Made by a program: the position numbers and the translations under genes. 64,000 bases of DNA, from positions 1-64,000 of the forward strand of contig NZ_JAHWGU010000038.1 of assembly GCF_020873875.1 (NCBI RefSeq), written 5' to 3'. The notes under the pieces were generated by a model. That model searched no databases and was not told the origin of the DNA. It saw only the letters and a program-made list of their open reading frames with translations. The stretch comes from Actinoplanes sp. DH11 (GTDB lineage: Bacteria; Actinomycetota; Actinomycetes; Mycobacteriales; Micromonosporaceae). Below are positions 1 through 7,909 of the stretch, one piece after another (within the stretch, counting starts at the first letter, position 1; every line of letters starts with the position of its first letter).

Positions 1-101
1 CCACCGCCCTCAACCTCATCCGCCTCTACGCCTACTGGACCGGCCACCACCTCCAAACCCCACACACCAGCCACCTCGCACGCCTACAACCCACCCCCTA
101 A
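1..101 (+). pseudogene. C-terminal end of an IS transposase, cut by the window edge
   Basis: The third frame is open from the window edge to a TAA at 99-101 and encodes 32 residues rich in Leu, His and Arg. The motif ALNLIRLYAYWTGHHL followed by TSHLARL resembles the C-terminus of DDE transposases of the IS1182/IS5 type. That assignment is from memory of the family and is not certain. Only the tail is visible, so whether the gene is intact upstream is unknown. Nineteen bases after the stop begins a sequence shared with the ends of the 69-bp palindromic elements, as expected if it is the right end of this insertion sequence. Confidence 0.5.
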
Positions 102-120
102 CCACAATGGGCAACAGAGT

Positions 121-138
121 CGCTAGCAGATCAACATC
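121..138 (+). repeat. Single copy of the palindromic-element end, possible IS right terminus
   Basis: CGCTAGCAGATC at 121-132 is identical to the right arm of the three 69-bp elements. The following bases also match the flank of the copy ending at 5527, with 22 of 23 bases identical. No left arm is present. The position just beyond the transposase stop suggests a terminal inverted repeat of that insertion sequence. Confidence 0.5.
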
Positions 139-199
139 TCGCCATGAGCGGCGCGATCGGCGTCACTGCGGCGGGGCCGGGGGTGGAGCGCGGGCCGGG

Positions 200-1093
200 T
201 CAGGCGACGGCGGCCAGGGCGGCGTGGGCGCCCCAGCGCCAGACGATGCCGGACTCGGTGAAGCCGACCTCGTGGGCGGCCGCGCGGTGCCAGTCGACCG
301 GTGGCGTGAACTCGGCGGGCACCCGGCGGGCGAAGATCTGTTCGCGTTCGCGCAGGGCGGGGGCGAGCATGTCCTCCGCGCGCACCTCCTCCCACCAGCG
401 GGTCCAGGCCAGACCTGCGGCCGCGTCGCCGGCCGCGGGGTGCAGCCGGCCCATGACGCCGGTCAGGCCGGGGTCGGGCATCAGGTCCGCGACGATCAGG
501 AGGCCGCCGGGGCGCAGGGCGGAGCGGGCGGCCCGGTAGAGGTCGCGGGCCGCACCGGGCGGCAGGTAGTGGACCGCCATGACGGCGGTGATCAGGTCGT
601 AGGGTCCGTCCACGGTCGCGGCCCAGTCGGCCGCCAGGTCGGCGGGGTGCAGGGTGACGCGGCCCGGTGAGCCGGCGGCGGCGAGGGCGAGCAGCACCGG
701 GTCGAGGTCGACCAGGCCGACGGTGGCGGCGGGCCAGCGGCGGGCCATGCGTTCGGCGAAAACCCCCGGACCGCCACCAAGATCGAGAACCCGCGCAGGG
801 CCACCGCCACCGTCGAAGGCCCGCGCAGCGCCACCGCCACCGTCGAAGGCCCGCCCATGTCCACCGCCACCGTCGAAGACCTGGCCGAGGCCAGGGCTGG
901 CACCCACGCCGCGATCCGGGGACCGCTCCGCGCCGGGCCCGCACACGGCTTCGGCGACGGCGAGGACCGCGGCCTCGCAGCTCGCGGCGCCGGGGAGGAA
1001 ACCGGCCATCACCTCGTCCCAGCCGCGCCGCCATCGGTCGACGGCGACCGGGTCGAGCTGGGGCAGCGTGCGGGGCGGGGATGTGGACGCCAT
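200..1093 (-). CDS. SAM-dependent methyltransferase
   Basis: The 297-residue product carries class I methyltransferase landmarks: motif I VLDLGGGPG near residue 100, an acidic strand end LVDLDP, and a motif with DLITAVMAVHYLPP where the target site is usually reached. The ATG at 1093 is chosen because upstream codons in this frame are antisense to nothing conserved and this start gives the usual length. Directly before motif I, three 10-residue copies of FDGGGG-type repeats duplicate the glycine-rich loop. It lies 59 bp after the class V PLP enzyme gene on the same strand, so it is probably the last gene of that operon. The substrate is unknown. Confidence 0.8.
   Translation of the reverse strand: MASTSPPRTLPQLDPVAVDRWRRGWDEVMAGFLPGAASCEAAVLAVAEAVCGPGAERSPDRGVGASPGLGQVFDGGGGHGRAFDGGGGAARAFDGGGGPARVLDLGGGPGVFAERMARRWPAATVGLVDLDPVLLALAAAGSPGRVTLHPADLAADWAATVDGPYDLITAVMAVHYLPPGAARDLYRAARSALRPGGLLIVADLMPDPGLTGVMGRLHPAAGDAAAGLAWTRWWEEVRAEDMLAPALREREQIFARRVPAEFTPPVDWHRAAAHEVGFTESGIVWRWGAHAALAAVA
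781..880. repeat. 30-bp in-frame tandem repeat inside the methyltransferase gene
   Basis: Three full units and one partial unit of 30 bp, with consensus ends GCCACCGCCAC and CGTCGAAGGCCCG. The unit equals ten codons, so the frame is kept. The repeat encodes glycine-rich decapeptides (about residues 71-104), and the last unit merges into the true SAM-binding loop. Confidence 0.85.
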
Positions 1094-1152
1094 CGTCAAC
1101 CTCGGGGCCGGGATACGGACGGTGATCGCGACCACTGTAACGGATGTCGTTT

Positions 1153-2403
1153 TCAAAAACCGTCGGTCAGGCCGGTCAGCAACGCGACGAGACGGTCGAT
1201 CTCCTCCGGAGTGTTGTAGACGTGTGTGCTCACCCGTACCGAAGAGTCCTGTTCCCCGCCCGAGGCCTGGCAGTGGCCGTCGGCCCGGACCATGAAACCT
1301 TCCGCGGCCAGGATGAAACCCAGGTCGTTGGAGCTGATCCCCCGGTGCCGGAACGTGACGATGCCATGCCGCTGCTGCACCGGCGAGCCGGCGGCGAGGC
1401 TGCGCTGGCAGCCGAGCACCTCGTACGCGGGCAGGTGGCGCAAGCCCTCCGTCAGCCGGGCGCCGAGCCCCACCGTCCACCGGGCGATCCGGTCCACGCC
1501 GGCGTCGTCCAGCCAGTCCAGGGCCGCGGCGAGGCTCACGATGCCGCTGGTGTTGGGGGTGCCCGCCCAGCCGCCGGGAGTGAACGGGGCGCCCCGCCGG
1601 TTGGCCGCCCAGATCGCGCCGGTGCCCGGCAACGCCATCGCCTTGTGCCCGGAGAACACCACGAAGTCGACGTCCAGCCCGGTCACCGACACCGGCAGGT
1701 GACCGACGGCCTGCGCCGCGTCCAGACAGATCACCGCGTCGGGGGCGGCGGCGCGGATCCGGGCGATGTTCATGTCGCCGCCGTAGACGTGGTGCACGTG
1801 CGTGGTGGCGATGAACCGGGTGCGCTCGTTCACCATGGTGGCCAGCGCACGGTGGTCGTAGTCGTGGGCCGCGTCGTACGGCATGGCCCGCACCCGGACC
1901 CGCACGCCCTGCCGGCCCAGCAGGTCCACGGCCTCCTGCCAGGGCAGCGCGTTCGCGGAGTGGTCGGCCAGCGGCACGACGATCTCATCGCCGTCGCGCA
2001 GATGGCCGACAAGCCAGTCCCGGGCGATCAGACGCAGCCCCTCGGTGGTGCCGCTGACGAAATGCACGCCGGACGAGGGGCCACCCCCAGCGCCGGGCGA
2101 AGAGCCGCCCCCGTCGTCCCCGAGGAACCGGCGCACCCGCTGCTCGGCCTCCCGGATCCGCTCGGTGGTCCGGTTCGCCCACGGATACGTGCCGCGGCCG
2201 GCGTTGGCGTTGCCGCTGGTCAGGTACGAGGTAACCGCGTCCAGCACGGCCTGCGGCTTCTGCGCGGTGGCGGCACTGTCCAGGTACGCCTGATCCGGGT
2301 TCCCGACAATGATCGGGAACTGCTCGCGCAACCCGCTCTGCCAGTCGCGCAGGTCATCAGGGAAGACAGGGAAGACCGGCGAGACCGCGGACACCACGTC
2401 CAT
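1153..2403 (-). CDS. Class V aminotransferase-fold PLP enzyme, cysteine desulfurase-like
   Basis: A 416-residue fold-type I PLP enzyme. Visible features are the LDSAATAQKP N-terminal motif of the SufS/CsdA group, the cofactor Asp in CLDAAQ (about 228) and the Schiff-base lysine in FSGHKA (Lys254). A Cys follows His in RADGHCQA (Cys378), where group II desulfurases hold their persulfide cysteine. The spacing and context of that loop differ from classical SufS, so a desulfurase, a lyase or an epimerase activity are all possible. The ATG shares one base with the stop of the upstream gene (TGATG), which indicates translational coupling. No SUF or ISC partner genes are adjacent. Confidence 0.82.
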   Translation of the reverse strand: MDVVSAVSPVFPVFPDDLRDWQSGLREQFPIIVGNPDQAYLDSAATAQKPQAVLDAVTSYLTSGNANAGRGTYPWANRTTERIREAEQRVRRFLGDDGGGSSPGAGGGPSSGVHFVSGTTEGLRLIARDWLVGHLRDGDEIVVPLADHSANALPWQEAVDLLGRQGVRVRVRAMPYDAAHDYDHRALATMVNERTRFIATTHVHHVYGGDMNIARIRAAAPDAVICLDAAQAVGHLPVSVTGLDVDFVVFSGHKAMALPGTGAIWAANRRGAPFTPGGWAGTPNTSGIVSLAAALDWLDDAGVDRIARWTVGLGARLTEGLRHLPAYEVLGCQRSLAAGSPVQQRHGIVTFRHRGISSNDLGFILAAEGFMVRADGHCQASGGEQDSSVRVSTHVYNTPEEIDRLVALLTGLTDGF

Positions 2404-3722
2404 CAGTCCCTCACCAGTTCCGCGCCGGCGTCCCGCCAGGCGATCACCCCGCCCTGCAGCGACCGGACGTCGGGGTGCCCCATCCGGGTGAGCAGGGCGG
2501 CGTACTGCGCCGATTTCTCACCCACCGGGCAGACCAGCAGCACCGGCTGCCGACGGCCGAACGGCAGGCCACCGTGCAGCATCTCGCCGAACAGGTCGTC
2601 GACGATGTTGATCGACCCGTCGATGTGCAGGGCCCGGTACGCGAACGGGCTGCGCAGATCCACGACCAGCGGAACCTCCTTGTCGATCCACTCCTGGGCG
2701 TCGCCGACCCCGATCGTGCGGGCCGCGGCGAGGTCGTCGGTGGTCAGCGAACGCACCGACTGCGGCCGGGCCGCCTGGGCGAACAACTCCGGCCGGCGTT
2801 CCCGCAGATAGCTCATGTAGCTCTCGACCCGGTCGCAGACGATGAACACGGCGGTACGCCGCTCGGTCAGTTCCGCGTCGACGCCGCGCAGATATCGCAC
2901 CGCGCCCTGGTAGGCGCCGCCGCCGGTGGGCCCGGCCAGGGTGCCGCACCGGCGGACCAGGGTGAGCAGCCCGTCGATCGCCTCGGCCGAACTGATCGCC
3001 TCGATCGTGTCGTACACCTCGGGGTCGAACAGGCCGACCTCGTGCACCTCGTCGATGTCACGGATGCCGGGGATGAAGTCGGACTTCTCGGCGACCAGGC
3101 CGACCACCGTCACCGCCGGGTCGTGTCCGCGCAGCACCCTCGCGACGCCGCTGGACGAGCCGGCGGTGCCGACGCAGGCGATGAAGTAGTCGGGCGCCCG
3201 GCCGTCCAGATCCGCGATGATCTCCGGGCCGGTGCCGCGGGCGTGCGCCTCCACGTTGCGCGGATTGAAGTACTGGTCGGTGTGCAGGTAGCCGCCGCCA
3301 GCCGCGGACACGGTCCGGTACATCCGGGTCAGCGGGTCGTCGGTGTCGGCCGGGTCGAGGCATTCCGAACGGCCGGGCAGTTCGTCGATCTGCGCCCCGA
3401 GCAGCAGCAACAGGTCCTTGATCTCGGGAACCTTCATCCGGTTGGTCACGCTGCGGAACGGCAGCCCGTGCATGCCGGCGATCACGGCGAGGGCTTTGGC
3501 GGTGTTGCCGCTGGAGAGTTCCACCACGGTCTCGCCGCGCTCGGCGGCGCCGGGCAGCCGGTCGCGGACCATGTTCCACGCGGCCCGGTCCTTGACCGAG
3601 CCGAACGGGTTGAACAGCTCCATCTTGGCGTACAGGTCGATGTTGCGCAGCCCGTGCACGGCGGCGTCGATGCGCACCAGCGGGGTGTTGCCGATGACGT
3701 CGGTGACGGTCTCGTACCTCAC
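2403..3722 (-). CDS. Cysteine synthase-family enzyme fused to a rhodanese domain
   Basis: A 439-residue two-domain protein. Residues 1 to about 310 form a fold-type II PLP enzyme of the O-acetylserine sulfhydrylase/cystathionine beta-synthase family: GNTPLVR, Schiff-base lysine in GSVKDRA (Lys44), SSGNTAK and the phosphate loop GTAGSSSG. Residues about 335-436 are a rhodanese-like domain with VDLRSPFAYRALHI and an active-site loop LLVCPVGEKSA containing the Cys expected to carry a persulfide. The start is a GTG at 3722 that overlaps the upstream TGA as GTGA. The fusion suggests sulfur delivery to or from an amino-acid intermediate, but the reaction is not known. Confidence 0.85.
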   Translation of the reverse strand: MRYETVTDVIGNTPLVRIDAAVHGLRNIDLYAKMELFNPFGSVKDRAAWNMVRDRLPGAAERGETVVELSSGNTAKALAVIAGMHGLPFRSVTNRMKVPEIKDLLLLLGAQIDELPGRSECLDPADTDDPLTRMYRTVSAAGGGYLHTDQYFNPRNVEAHARGTGPEIIADLDGRAPDYFIACVGTAGSSSGVARVLRGHDPAVTVVGLVAEKSDFIPGIRDIDEVHEVGLFDPEVYDTIEAISSAEAIDGLLTLVRRCGTLAGPTGGGAYQGAVRYLRGVDAELTERRTAVFIVCDRVESYMSYLRERRPELFAQAARPQSVRSLTTDDLAAARTIGVGDAQEWIDKEVPLVVDLRSPFAYRALHIDGSINIVDDLFGEMLHGGLPFGRRQPVLLVCPVGEKSAQYAALLTRMGHPDVRSLQGGVIAWRDAGAELVRD

Positions 3723-5155
3723 GCGGTCCCCTCCCGGCCCGTCACGGGCCAGTACTGCTCGTCCAGGCGCCACCGCCAGCCACCGCCGCCGCGGGAGACG
3801 GCGACGGTGCGGGCGGTCGGCTGCATCAGCGCGTCCCCCGCGCTGAAGTCCATGAGATAGCCCGCGGTGTTCACGAACACCAGCAGGTCACCGGGGCGTG
3901 GCGGCTGCGGCAGGAACACCTTGCGCCGGGTGAGCAGGTCGGCCTCCAGGCACAGGTTGCCGAGCAGGAAGAACCCCGAAGGGTCAACGGCCTGTTCGGT
4001 ACGGGTCCGCGGCACCAGGATCGGGTCCATCAGCACGCCGTGCTGCTCCAGAGCCACATCACCGCCGTTGCCGGCGAGCCGGACCAGGTCGCCCCGCACC
4101 TCCTCGACCCGCAGGGCGGTGGCGCCGCACTGGTCGAGCAGCGCCCGGCCGGGTTCGGTGTGCAGGTCGTACAGGCTGTCGAGCAGCAGCGTGCCCAGCG
4201 GCCGGCGGTGGACCGCGCTCGGCGTGCTCAGCAGCCGGTCCAGATAGTCCGGTCCGGCGACGCTGCGGTGCGCCGGGTAGACACTGAGCGCGCCGCGCAC
4301 CGTACCGCCCTCGTTGCGCAGCCCGTACCCGTGCTCGTTCCAGGTGATCGGCGGTCGCCGGCCGAGCACCGCGCCGGTCAGCTCGCTGGTCCAGGCCTCC
4401 CACTGCCGGGCGTCGGCCAGGTAGTTGACGCCGAACCCGCCGCCGACGTCGACGGCCCGGGGCCGCAGGCCGCGCTGATGCGCCTCGTCCATCGCGTGCA
4501 GGCAGCCCTCCAGCGCGATCGCCTTCTCCGGCAGGCCCACGGTGTCCAGGTGGTACGCGACGCCGAGGAAGTCCAGTTGCCCGGCGTGCTTCTCCAGCGT
4601 CTCCCAGAGCCCGGTCAGGTCGCCGGCCGCGATGCCGAACCGGCTGGTCCGGGTCAGCACGTTGGTGCCGGTGGAGGCGAACCCGGAGAGCCGGGCCAGC
4701 ACCCGCACCGGGGGCAGGCCGTGTGCCGCGACGATGCCGGCGAGGTCGGCCAGCTCCACCGTGGAGTCGGCGTTGACCACGGCCCCGGTGCGCGCGGCCA
4801 GCCAGAGGAACTCCGGGCTCTTCGGGCCGGTCGCCATGATGCGCTCCGGTGCGAACCCGGCGGCGAGGGCGTGCTGCAACTCGCCGAGGGAGGCGACGTC
4901 GATGCCGGCGTCGGTGGCCGCGAGGGCGCGCACCAGGGCATGGGACCGGTTCGCCTTGTGCGCGAACCAGACGCCGCCGCCGAGGTGGTGCTTGCGGTGC
5001 ACGGCGCGGAAGGCCGCGACGTTGCGGACCAGCCGGTCGGGCAGGACCAGGTTCAGCGGTGAGCCCAGTCCGTCGACGAGCTGGTGGAGCAGGGCGTGTT
5101 CGTCCAGGAGGGACCGCAGATCATCTTCGACGCGCGGTTGCAGATAAGGCGCCAT
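3719..5155 (-). CDS. Y4yA-like fold-type III PLP enzyme (decarboxylase family)
   Basis: A 478-residue alanine racemase/DAP-decarboxylase-fold protein. The Schiff-base lysine sits in WFAHKANRS (about 67), followed by the barrel motifs GIDVASLGEL and RLSGFAS, and the phosphate-binding DVGGGFGVNY. The C-terminal beta domain has GNLCLEADLL. It resembles the family annotated Y4yA, related to ornithine, arginine and diaminopimelate decarboxylases. True DapC-type substrate residues cannot be confirmed by eye. ATG 5155 is preferred over the adjacent GTG 5158 because GGGAG lies at a workable distance. It is the first gene of a four-gene operon. The region upstream carries inverted repeats that may be operators. 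Confidence 0.8.
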   Translation of the reverse strand: MAPYLQPRVEDDLRSLLDEHALLHQLVDGLGSPLNLVLPDRLVRNVAAFRAVHRKHHLGGGVWFAHKANRSHALVRALAATDAGIDVASLGELQHALAAGFAPERIMATGPKSPEFLWLAARTGAVVNADSTVELADLAGIVAAHGLPPVRVLARLSGFASTGTNVLTRTSRFGIAAGDLTGLWETLEKHAGQLDFLGVAYHLDTVGLPEKAIALEGCLHAMDEAHQRGLRPRAVDVGGGFGVNYLADARQWEAWTSELTGAVLGRRPPITWNEHGYGLRNEGGTVRGALSVYPAHRSVAGPDYLDRLLSTPSAVHRRPLGTLLLDSLYDLHTEPGRALLDQCGATALRVEEVRGDLVRLAGNGGDVALEQHGVLMDPILVPRTRTEQAVDPSGFFLLGNLCLEADLLTRRKVFLPQPPRPGDLLVFVNTAGYLMDFSAGDALMQPTARTVAVSRGGGGWRWRLDEQYWPVTGREGTA

Positions 5156-5258
5156 CACACTCCCGTGTCGCTGAGAATGCGGAAACCTTTCACGACGTGA
5201 TCGCGGGCGTCGCCGCGATCGGTGCGGTCACAGAACCGGCGGTGCCGGTTCCCCCAAC

Positions 5259-5318
5259 GTAATCGATGAGTCGGCCGACACCAAGAGGATCATGACCCGA
5301 AAGTGATCAATCGATTAC
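5259..5318. promoter_or_regulatory. Pair of ATCGAT-centred half-sites upstream of the PLP operon
   Basis: GTAATCGAT at 5259-5267 and its exact reverse complement ATCGATTAC at 5310-5318 form a 9-bp inverted repeat with a 42-base gap. It lies 104-163 bp upstream of the Y4yA-like gene. Each arm contains the self-complementary ATCGAT, so two separate protein-binding sites are as likely as a stem. A smaller hairpin AACCGGC-GGT-GCCGGTT occupies 5234-5250. Confidence 0.4.
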
Positions 5319-5458
5319 TCCATGCAATGTTGCGCATGTGCTCAATACCGAGGGCCACAGGTCCAGGCATGGAGCATGGCGCGCGGGCTGCCGACGCGAC
5401 GGCGCGGTACCGCGTGCCCATAGCCGGCGATCGGCGGCGAGGCCCGCGCGGCGGTATC

Positions 5459-5527
5459 GATCTGCTAGCGGTGCGAAATCGCGGTTCTGACCCCTTGATC
5501 ACAGCGATTTCGTAGCGCTAGCAGATC
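5459..5527. repeat. 69-bp palindromic intergenic element, copy A
   Basis: Starts with GATCTGCTAGCG and ends with CGCTAGCAGATC. The arms extend inward to CGAAATCGC against GCGATTTCG with three mismatched bases between, giving arms of 24 bases around a non-palindromic core with ACCCC and TGATCACAGC. Copies B and C have the same 69-bp length. This suggests a defined mobile element (MITE-like) rather than chance. Confidence 0.8.
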
Positions 5528-5636
5528 AACACCTCGCCGTAGAGGCACGAGCGACGCCAGGGCCCACCGCACGGCCGGTAGGCATCCTAGGAGGCTAGGT
5601 TGAAAGGGGGCAAACGACCCTGCGCGGGCGTTGCAC

Positions 5637-5683
5637 CACCTCTCCGCCGGCGGCAGGTACCACCTCTCGCTGGCGGAGAGGTG
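5637..5683. promoter_or_regulatory. 12-bp perfect inverted repeat upstream of the 49-residue gene
   Basis: CACCTCTCCGCC at 5637-5648 and GGCGGAGAGGTG at 5672-5683 are exact reverse complements separated by 23 bases. The left arm is also repeated directly in degenerate form from 5660. The structure ends 90 bp before the small gene at 5774. It could be an operator array or an RNA structure in the leader. No promoter hexamers stand out. Confidence 0.4.
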
Positions 5684-5773
5684 CGGCCGGACGCGATGGT
5701 GCGCGGTCGGCGGATTGGAAAGTTCCCGAACGGGTAAACGACCATCGATACGTTTCCGCCGGAAGGACGACCC

Positions 5774-5923
5774 ATGCGCGACGTCGCACGCATCAACGCC
5801 ACTCAGCCGCCGGACTGGGCACCCACCCCGGAACAATTGCGGCAGGCCGGGCAGAACGCCGCCTACCCCACCGACGGGCGCTTCCAGAACGGCAAGGTCA
5901 AGACCGAGCAGCGGTACGCGTAA
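5774..5923 (+). CDS. Small unknown protein of 49 residues
   Basis: ATG at 5774 is preceded by GGAAGGACGACCC, a good ribosome binding site, and the frame runs 49 codons to TAA. The product is hydrophilic, with an N-terminal MRDVARINATQPPDW, a central region rich in Gln and Ala, and a basic tail ending in KVKTEQRYA. No membrane segment, signal peptide, cysteine or leader-peptide cleavage motif is visible. It is divergent from the PLP operon and separated from it by about 0.6 kb of structured DNA. I do not recognise it. A gene is supported by the RBS, the codon usage and the compact frame, but homologues would be needed to prove it. Confidence 0.5.
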   Translation: MRDVARINATQPPDWAPTPEQLRQAGQNAAYPTDGRFQNGKVKTEQRYA

Positions 5924-6031
5924 CCGCGTCCACCCACGACGCGACGGTGTCCGTCCACAGGGCGTCGTTGTCCGGCTGTCCGCACGAGGCATCCAGGCAG
6001 CGAGCCAGGGCAGCGCAGCGGGCCGGGACGG

Positions 6032-6089
6032 GGTCAGGGCGGAGCCGGGGTCAGGGCGGAGCCGGGGTCAGGGCGGAGCCGGGGTCAGG
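6032..6089. repeat. 17-bp tandem repeat at the 3' end of the TSUP gene
   Basis: Units GGTCAGGGCGGAGCCGG start at 6032, 6049, 6066 and partly 6083. The last unit includes the stop codon of the minus-strand transporter gene. The unit is not a multiple of three, so expansion occurred outside the reading frame. Confidence 0.8.
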
Positions 6090-6873
6090 TGACGAACAGG
6101 ACCACGGCCACCGCGGCGGCGAAGGTGACGATCGTCCAGCGCAGGACCTCGGCGGGCATCCGGCGGGCCAGCCGGGCGCCCACGATGCCGCCGATGATGG
6201 TGCCGGGGGCGAGGACCGCGACGGCCGCCCAGTTCACCGGGCCGAAGATGCTGTAGATCAGCACCGTGGTCACGCCGACCACTGCCGAGAAGACGTTCTT
6301 CAGGGCGTTCAGGCGTTGCAGCGACTCGTTCAGGACCAGCGCCAGACCGGCGATGAGCAGGACGCCCATGGCCGCGTTGAAGTAGCCGCCGTACAGTCCG
6401 CAAAGGAACACCGTCACCTGCACCGCGAACGCCGCGCGGCCCGGTTTCGGCTGACCGGCCAGGGCCCGCAGCCGTTTCTGCAGGGCCATCAAGGCGGCCG
6501 CCAGGAGCAGCAGGAACGGCACCACCACGTCGAACACGCCGCGCGGGGTGACGAGCAGCAACGCACTGCCGCACAGGGCTCCCACGATCACCGTCGGGAT
6601 GATCGTCCGGATGCGCCGGCCCTGCCCGGCCAGGTCGGGACGGCTGCTGAGCGCACCGGCGATGTAGCCGGGCGCCACCGACAGTGCGTTGCTGACGTTG
6701 GCCGCCACGCCGGGCAGTCCGATGCCGACCAGCAACGGGAACGTGATGAGGGATCCGCCGCCGGCGATCGCGTTCACGGCACCGGCCACGAGTCCGCCGC
6801 CGGCCAGCGCGAGGGCCTCCCCGGGCGTCACCCGGTCACCACGGCCGGCGATCTTCTGTGCGCACGCGGCCAT
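6085..6873 (-). CDS. TSUP-family membrane transporter (TauE/SafE type)
   Basis: A 262-residue polytopic membrane protein. The two halves each carry the glycine-rich TSUP signature: GGLVAGAVNAIAGGGSLITF near the N-terminus and LCGLYGGYFNAAMGVLLIA in the middle. About eight hydrophobic segments are visible. Family members export sulfite, sulfoacetate or related organosulfur anions, or take up such compounds. No substrate can be read from the sequence. The start ATG 6873 gives the expected length. A downstream GTG just before TPGEALALAGG is an alternative. It is divergent from the membrane-protein gene at 6915, with only 41 bp between the starts. Confidence 0.85.
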   Translation of the reverse strand: MAACAQKIAGRGDRVTPGEALALAGGGLVAGAVNAIAGGGSLITFPLLVGIGLPGVAANVSNALSVAPGYIAGALSSRPDLAGQGRRIRTIIPTVIVGALCGSALLLVTPRGVFDVVVPFLLLLAAALMALQKRLRALAGQPKPGRAAFAVQVTVFLCGLYGGYFNAAMGVLLIAGLALVLNESLQRLNALKNVFSAVVGVTTVLIYSIFGPVNWAAVAVLAPGTIIGGIVGARLARRMPAEVLRWTIVTFAAAVAVVLFVT

Positions 6874-6914
6874 GCTACGGCGACGGTCTTGCGCGGGCAC
6901 GCGAGACTCCAGGG

Positions 6915-7673
6915 ATGATCTGGCGACGGCTCCGGCCGTACACCCTCCTCGCCGCCGTCGTCGCGGTGGCCGCCACCGGATATCTGATCCGCGCCGCCGG
7001 CGTGGTGCGGGAGCGGCTCGAGGCCGCCGGCGTGCCGGACTGCCGCGACCCCAACGTCTGCTACCCGCAGGGCGCGGCGCTGGACGCGATCGCCGGGATC
7101 CACCTGGTCGCCGCCCTGACCCCGGCATTGATCGGTCTGATTCTCGGAGCCGCCCTGCTGATGCGGCCCATCGGCGCGGGCCCGGCCGCACGCGGCGCCG
7201 GCCCGGTGGCACGCGGGATCGACCCGGCGGCACGCGGGATCGACCCGGTGGCACGCGGGATCGGCCCGGTGGCGCTCGCCGCCGGCGCCGTGTGCACGGG
7301 GATCGTCGCGGTCACGCACCGGCTGGTGAGCGCGCCGTACACGGTGATCGCGAACGACACGTATGAACTGGCCGAGCTCACCCACCTGAACCATCCCGCG
7401 TTCATGGTGGCCGTGACGGCCTTGATCATCGCGGTCGCCGCGGCGGTACGCGGCGGCGCGTTCACCGGGTGGTCCGTCGCCCCGGCCGCGGTCCTCGGTG
7501 GCGTCGTCGTGGCGTGCCTGCTCGCCACCGACCTGACCGGCATCGGGGCGCCGCCGGAGTCGTTCACCGACGACTATGCCGTCGCCGACGGCTTCGGCTG
7601 GGCAGCGGCGGGATGGCTCACCCTGGTCACGGCGGCCCTGACCCGGCGGCGCCCGGCACGAGCGCTCGCCTGA
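6915..7673 (+). CDS. Integral membrane protein of unknown function
   Basis: A 252-residue protein with an N-terminal hydrophobic segment and about five to six predicted membrane spans. Cys residues flank CRDPNVCYPQG, which may form an extracytoplasmic disulfide. Between the second and third spans lies an in-frame 21-bp tandem repeat encoding ARGIDPV-like heptapeptides (about residues 89-117). The start ATG 6915 is the first before the hydrophobic MIWRRLRPYTLL segment. I recognise no family. Confidence 0.65.
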   Translation: MIWRRLRPYTLLAAVVAVAATGYLIRAAGVVRERLEAAGVPDCRDPNVCYPQGAALDAIAGIHLVAALTPALIGLILGAALLMRPIGAGPAARGAGPVARGIDPAARGIDPVARGIGPVALAAGAVCTGIVAVTHRLVSAPYTVIANDTYELAELTHLNHPAFMVAVTALIIAVAAAVRGGAFTGWSVAPAAVLGGVVVACLLATDLTGIGAPPESFTDDYAVADGFGWAAAGWLTLVTAALTRRRPARALA

Positions 7674-7853
7674 CTCCTGCCCGGCACCCGCGGCCGCCGG
7701 ACCGGTTCTCAACCGCGGGGACGGGTGCGAGCTTCCACCTCGGTGGGGTCATGTAGATCACGCCGTCGCGTGGGCGCCCGCGATGCGGTGGCCGTGACGC
7801 GGGAAAGTCCCTGCTCGGCCCCCACTGTGATCTCGGTGACCATGGCCGCTAAA

Positions 7854-7873
7854 CCTACTGGAGTAGTAGGGTT
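7854..7873. promoter_or_regulatory. Candidate operator before the DUF1684 gene
   Basis: CCTACT at 7854-7859 and AGTAGG at 7865-7870 form an inverted repeat with a five-base centre, 40 bp upstream of the DUF1684 start. Short arms make this tentative. The 7674-7909 stretch otherwise holds no convincing gene. Confidence 0.3.
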
Positions 7874-7909
7874 GGCCTTACTTCCGTCAAGATCAACTGT
7901 GGGGTCGTC

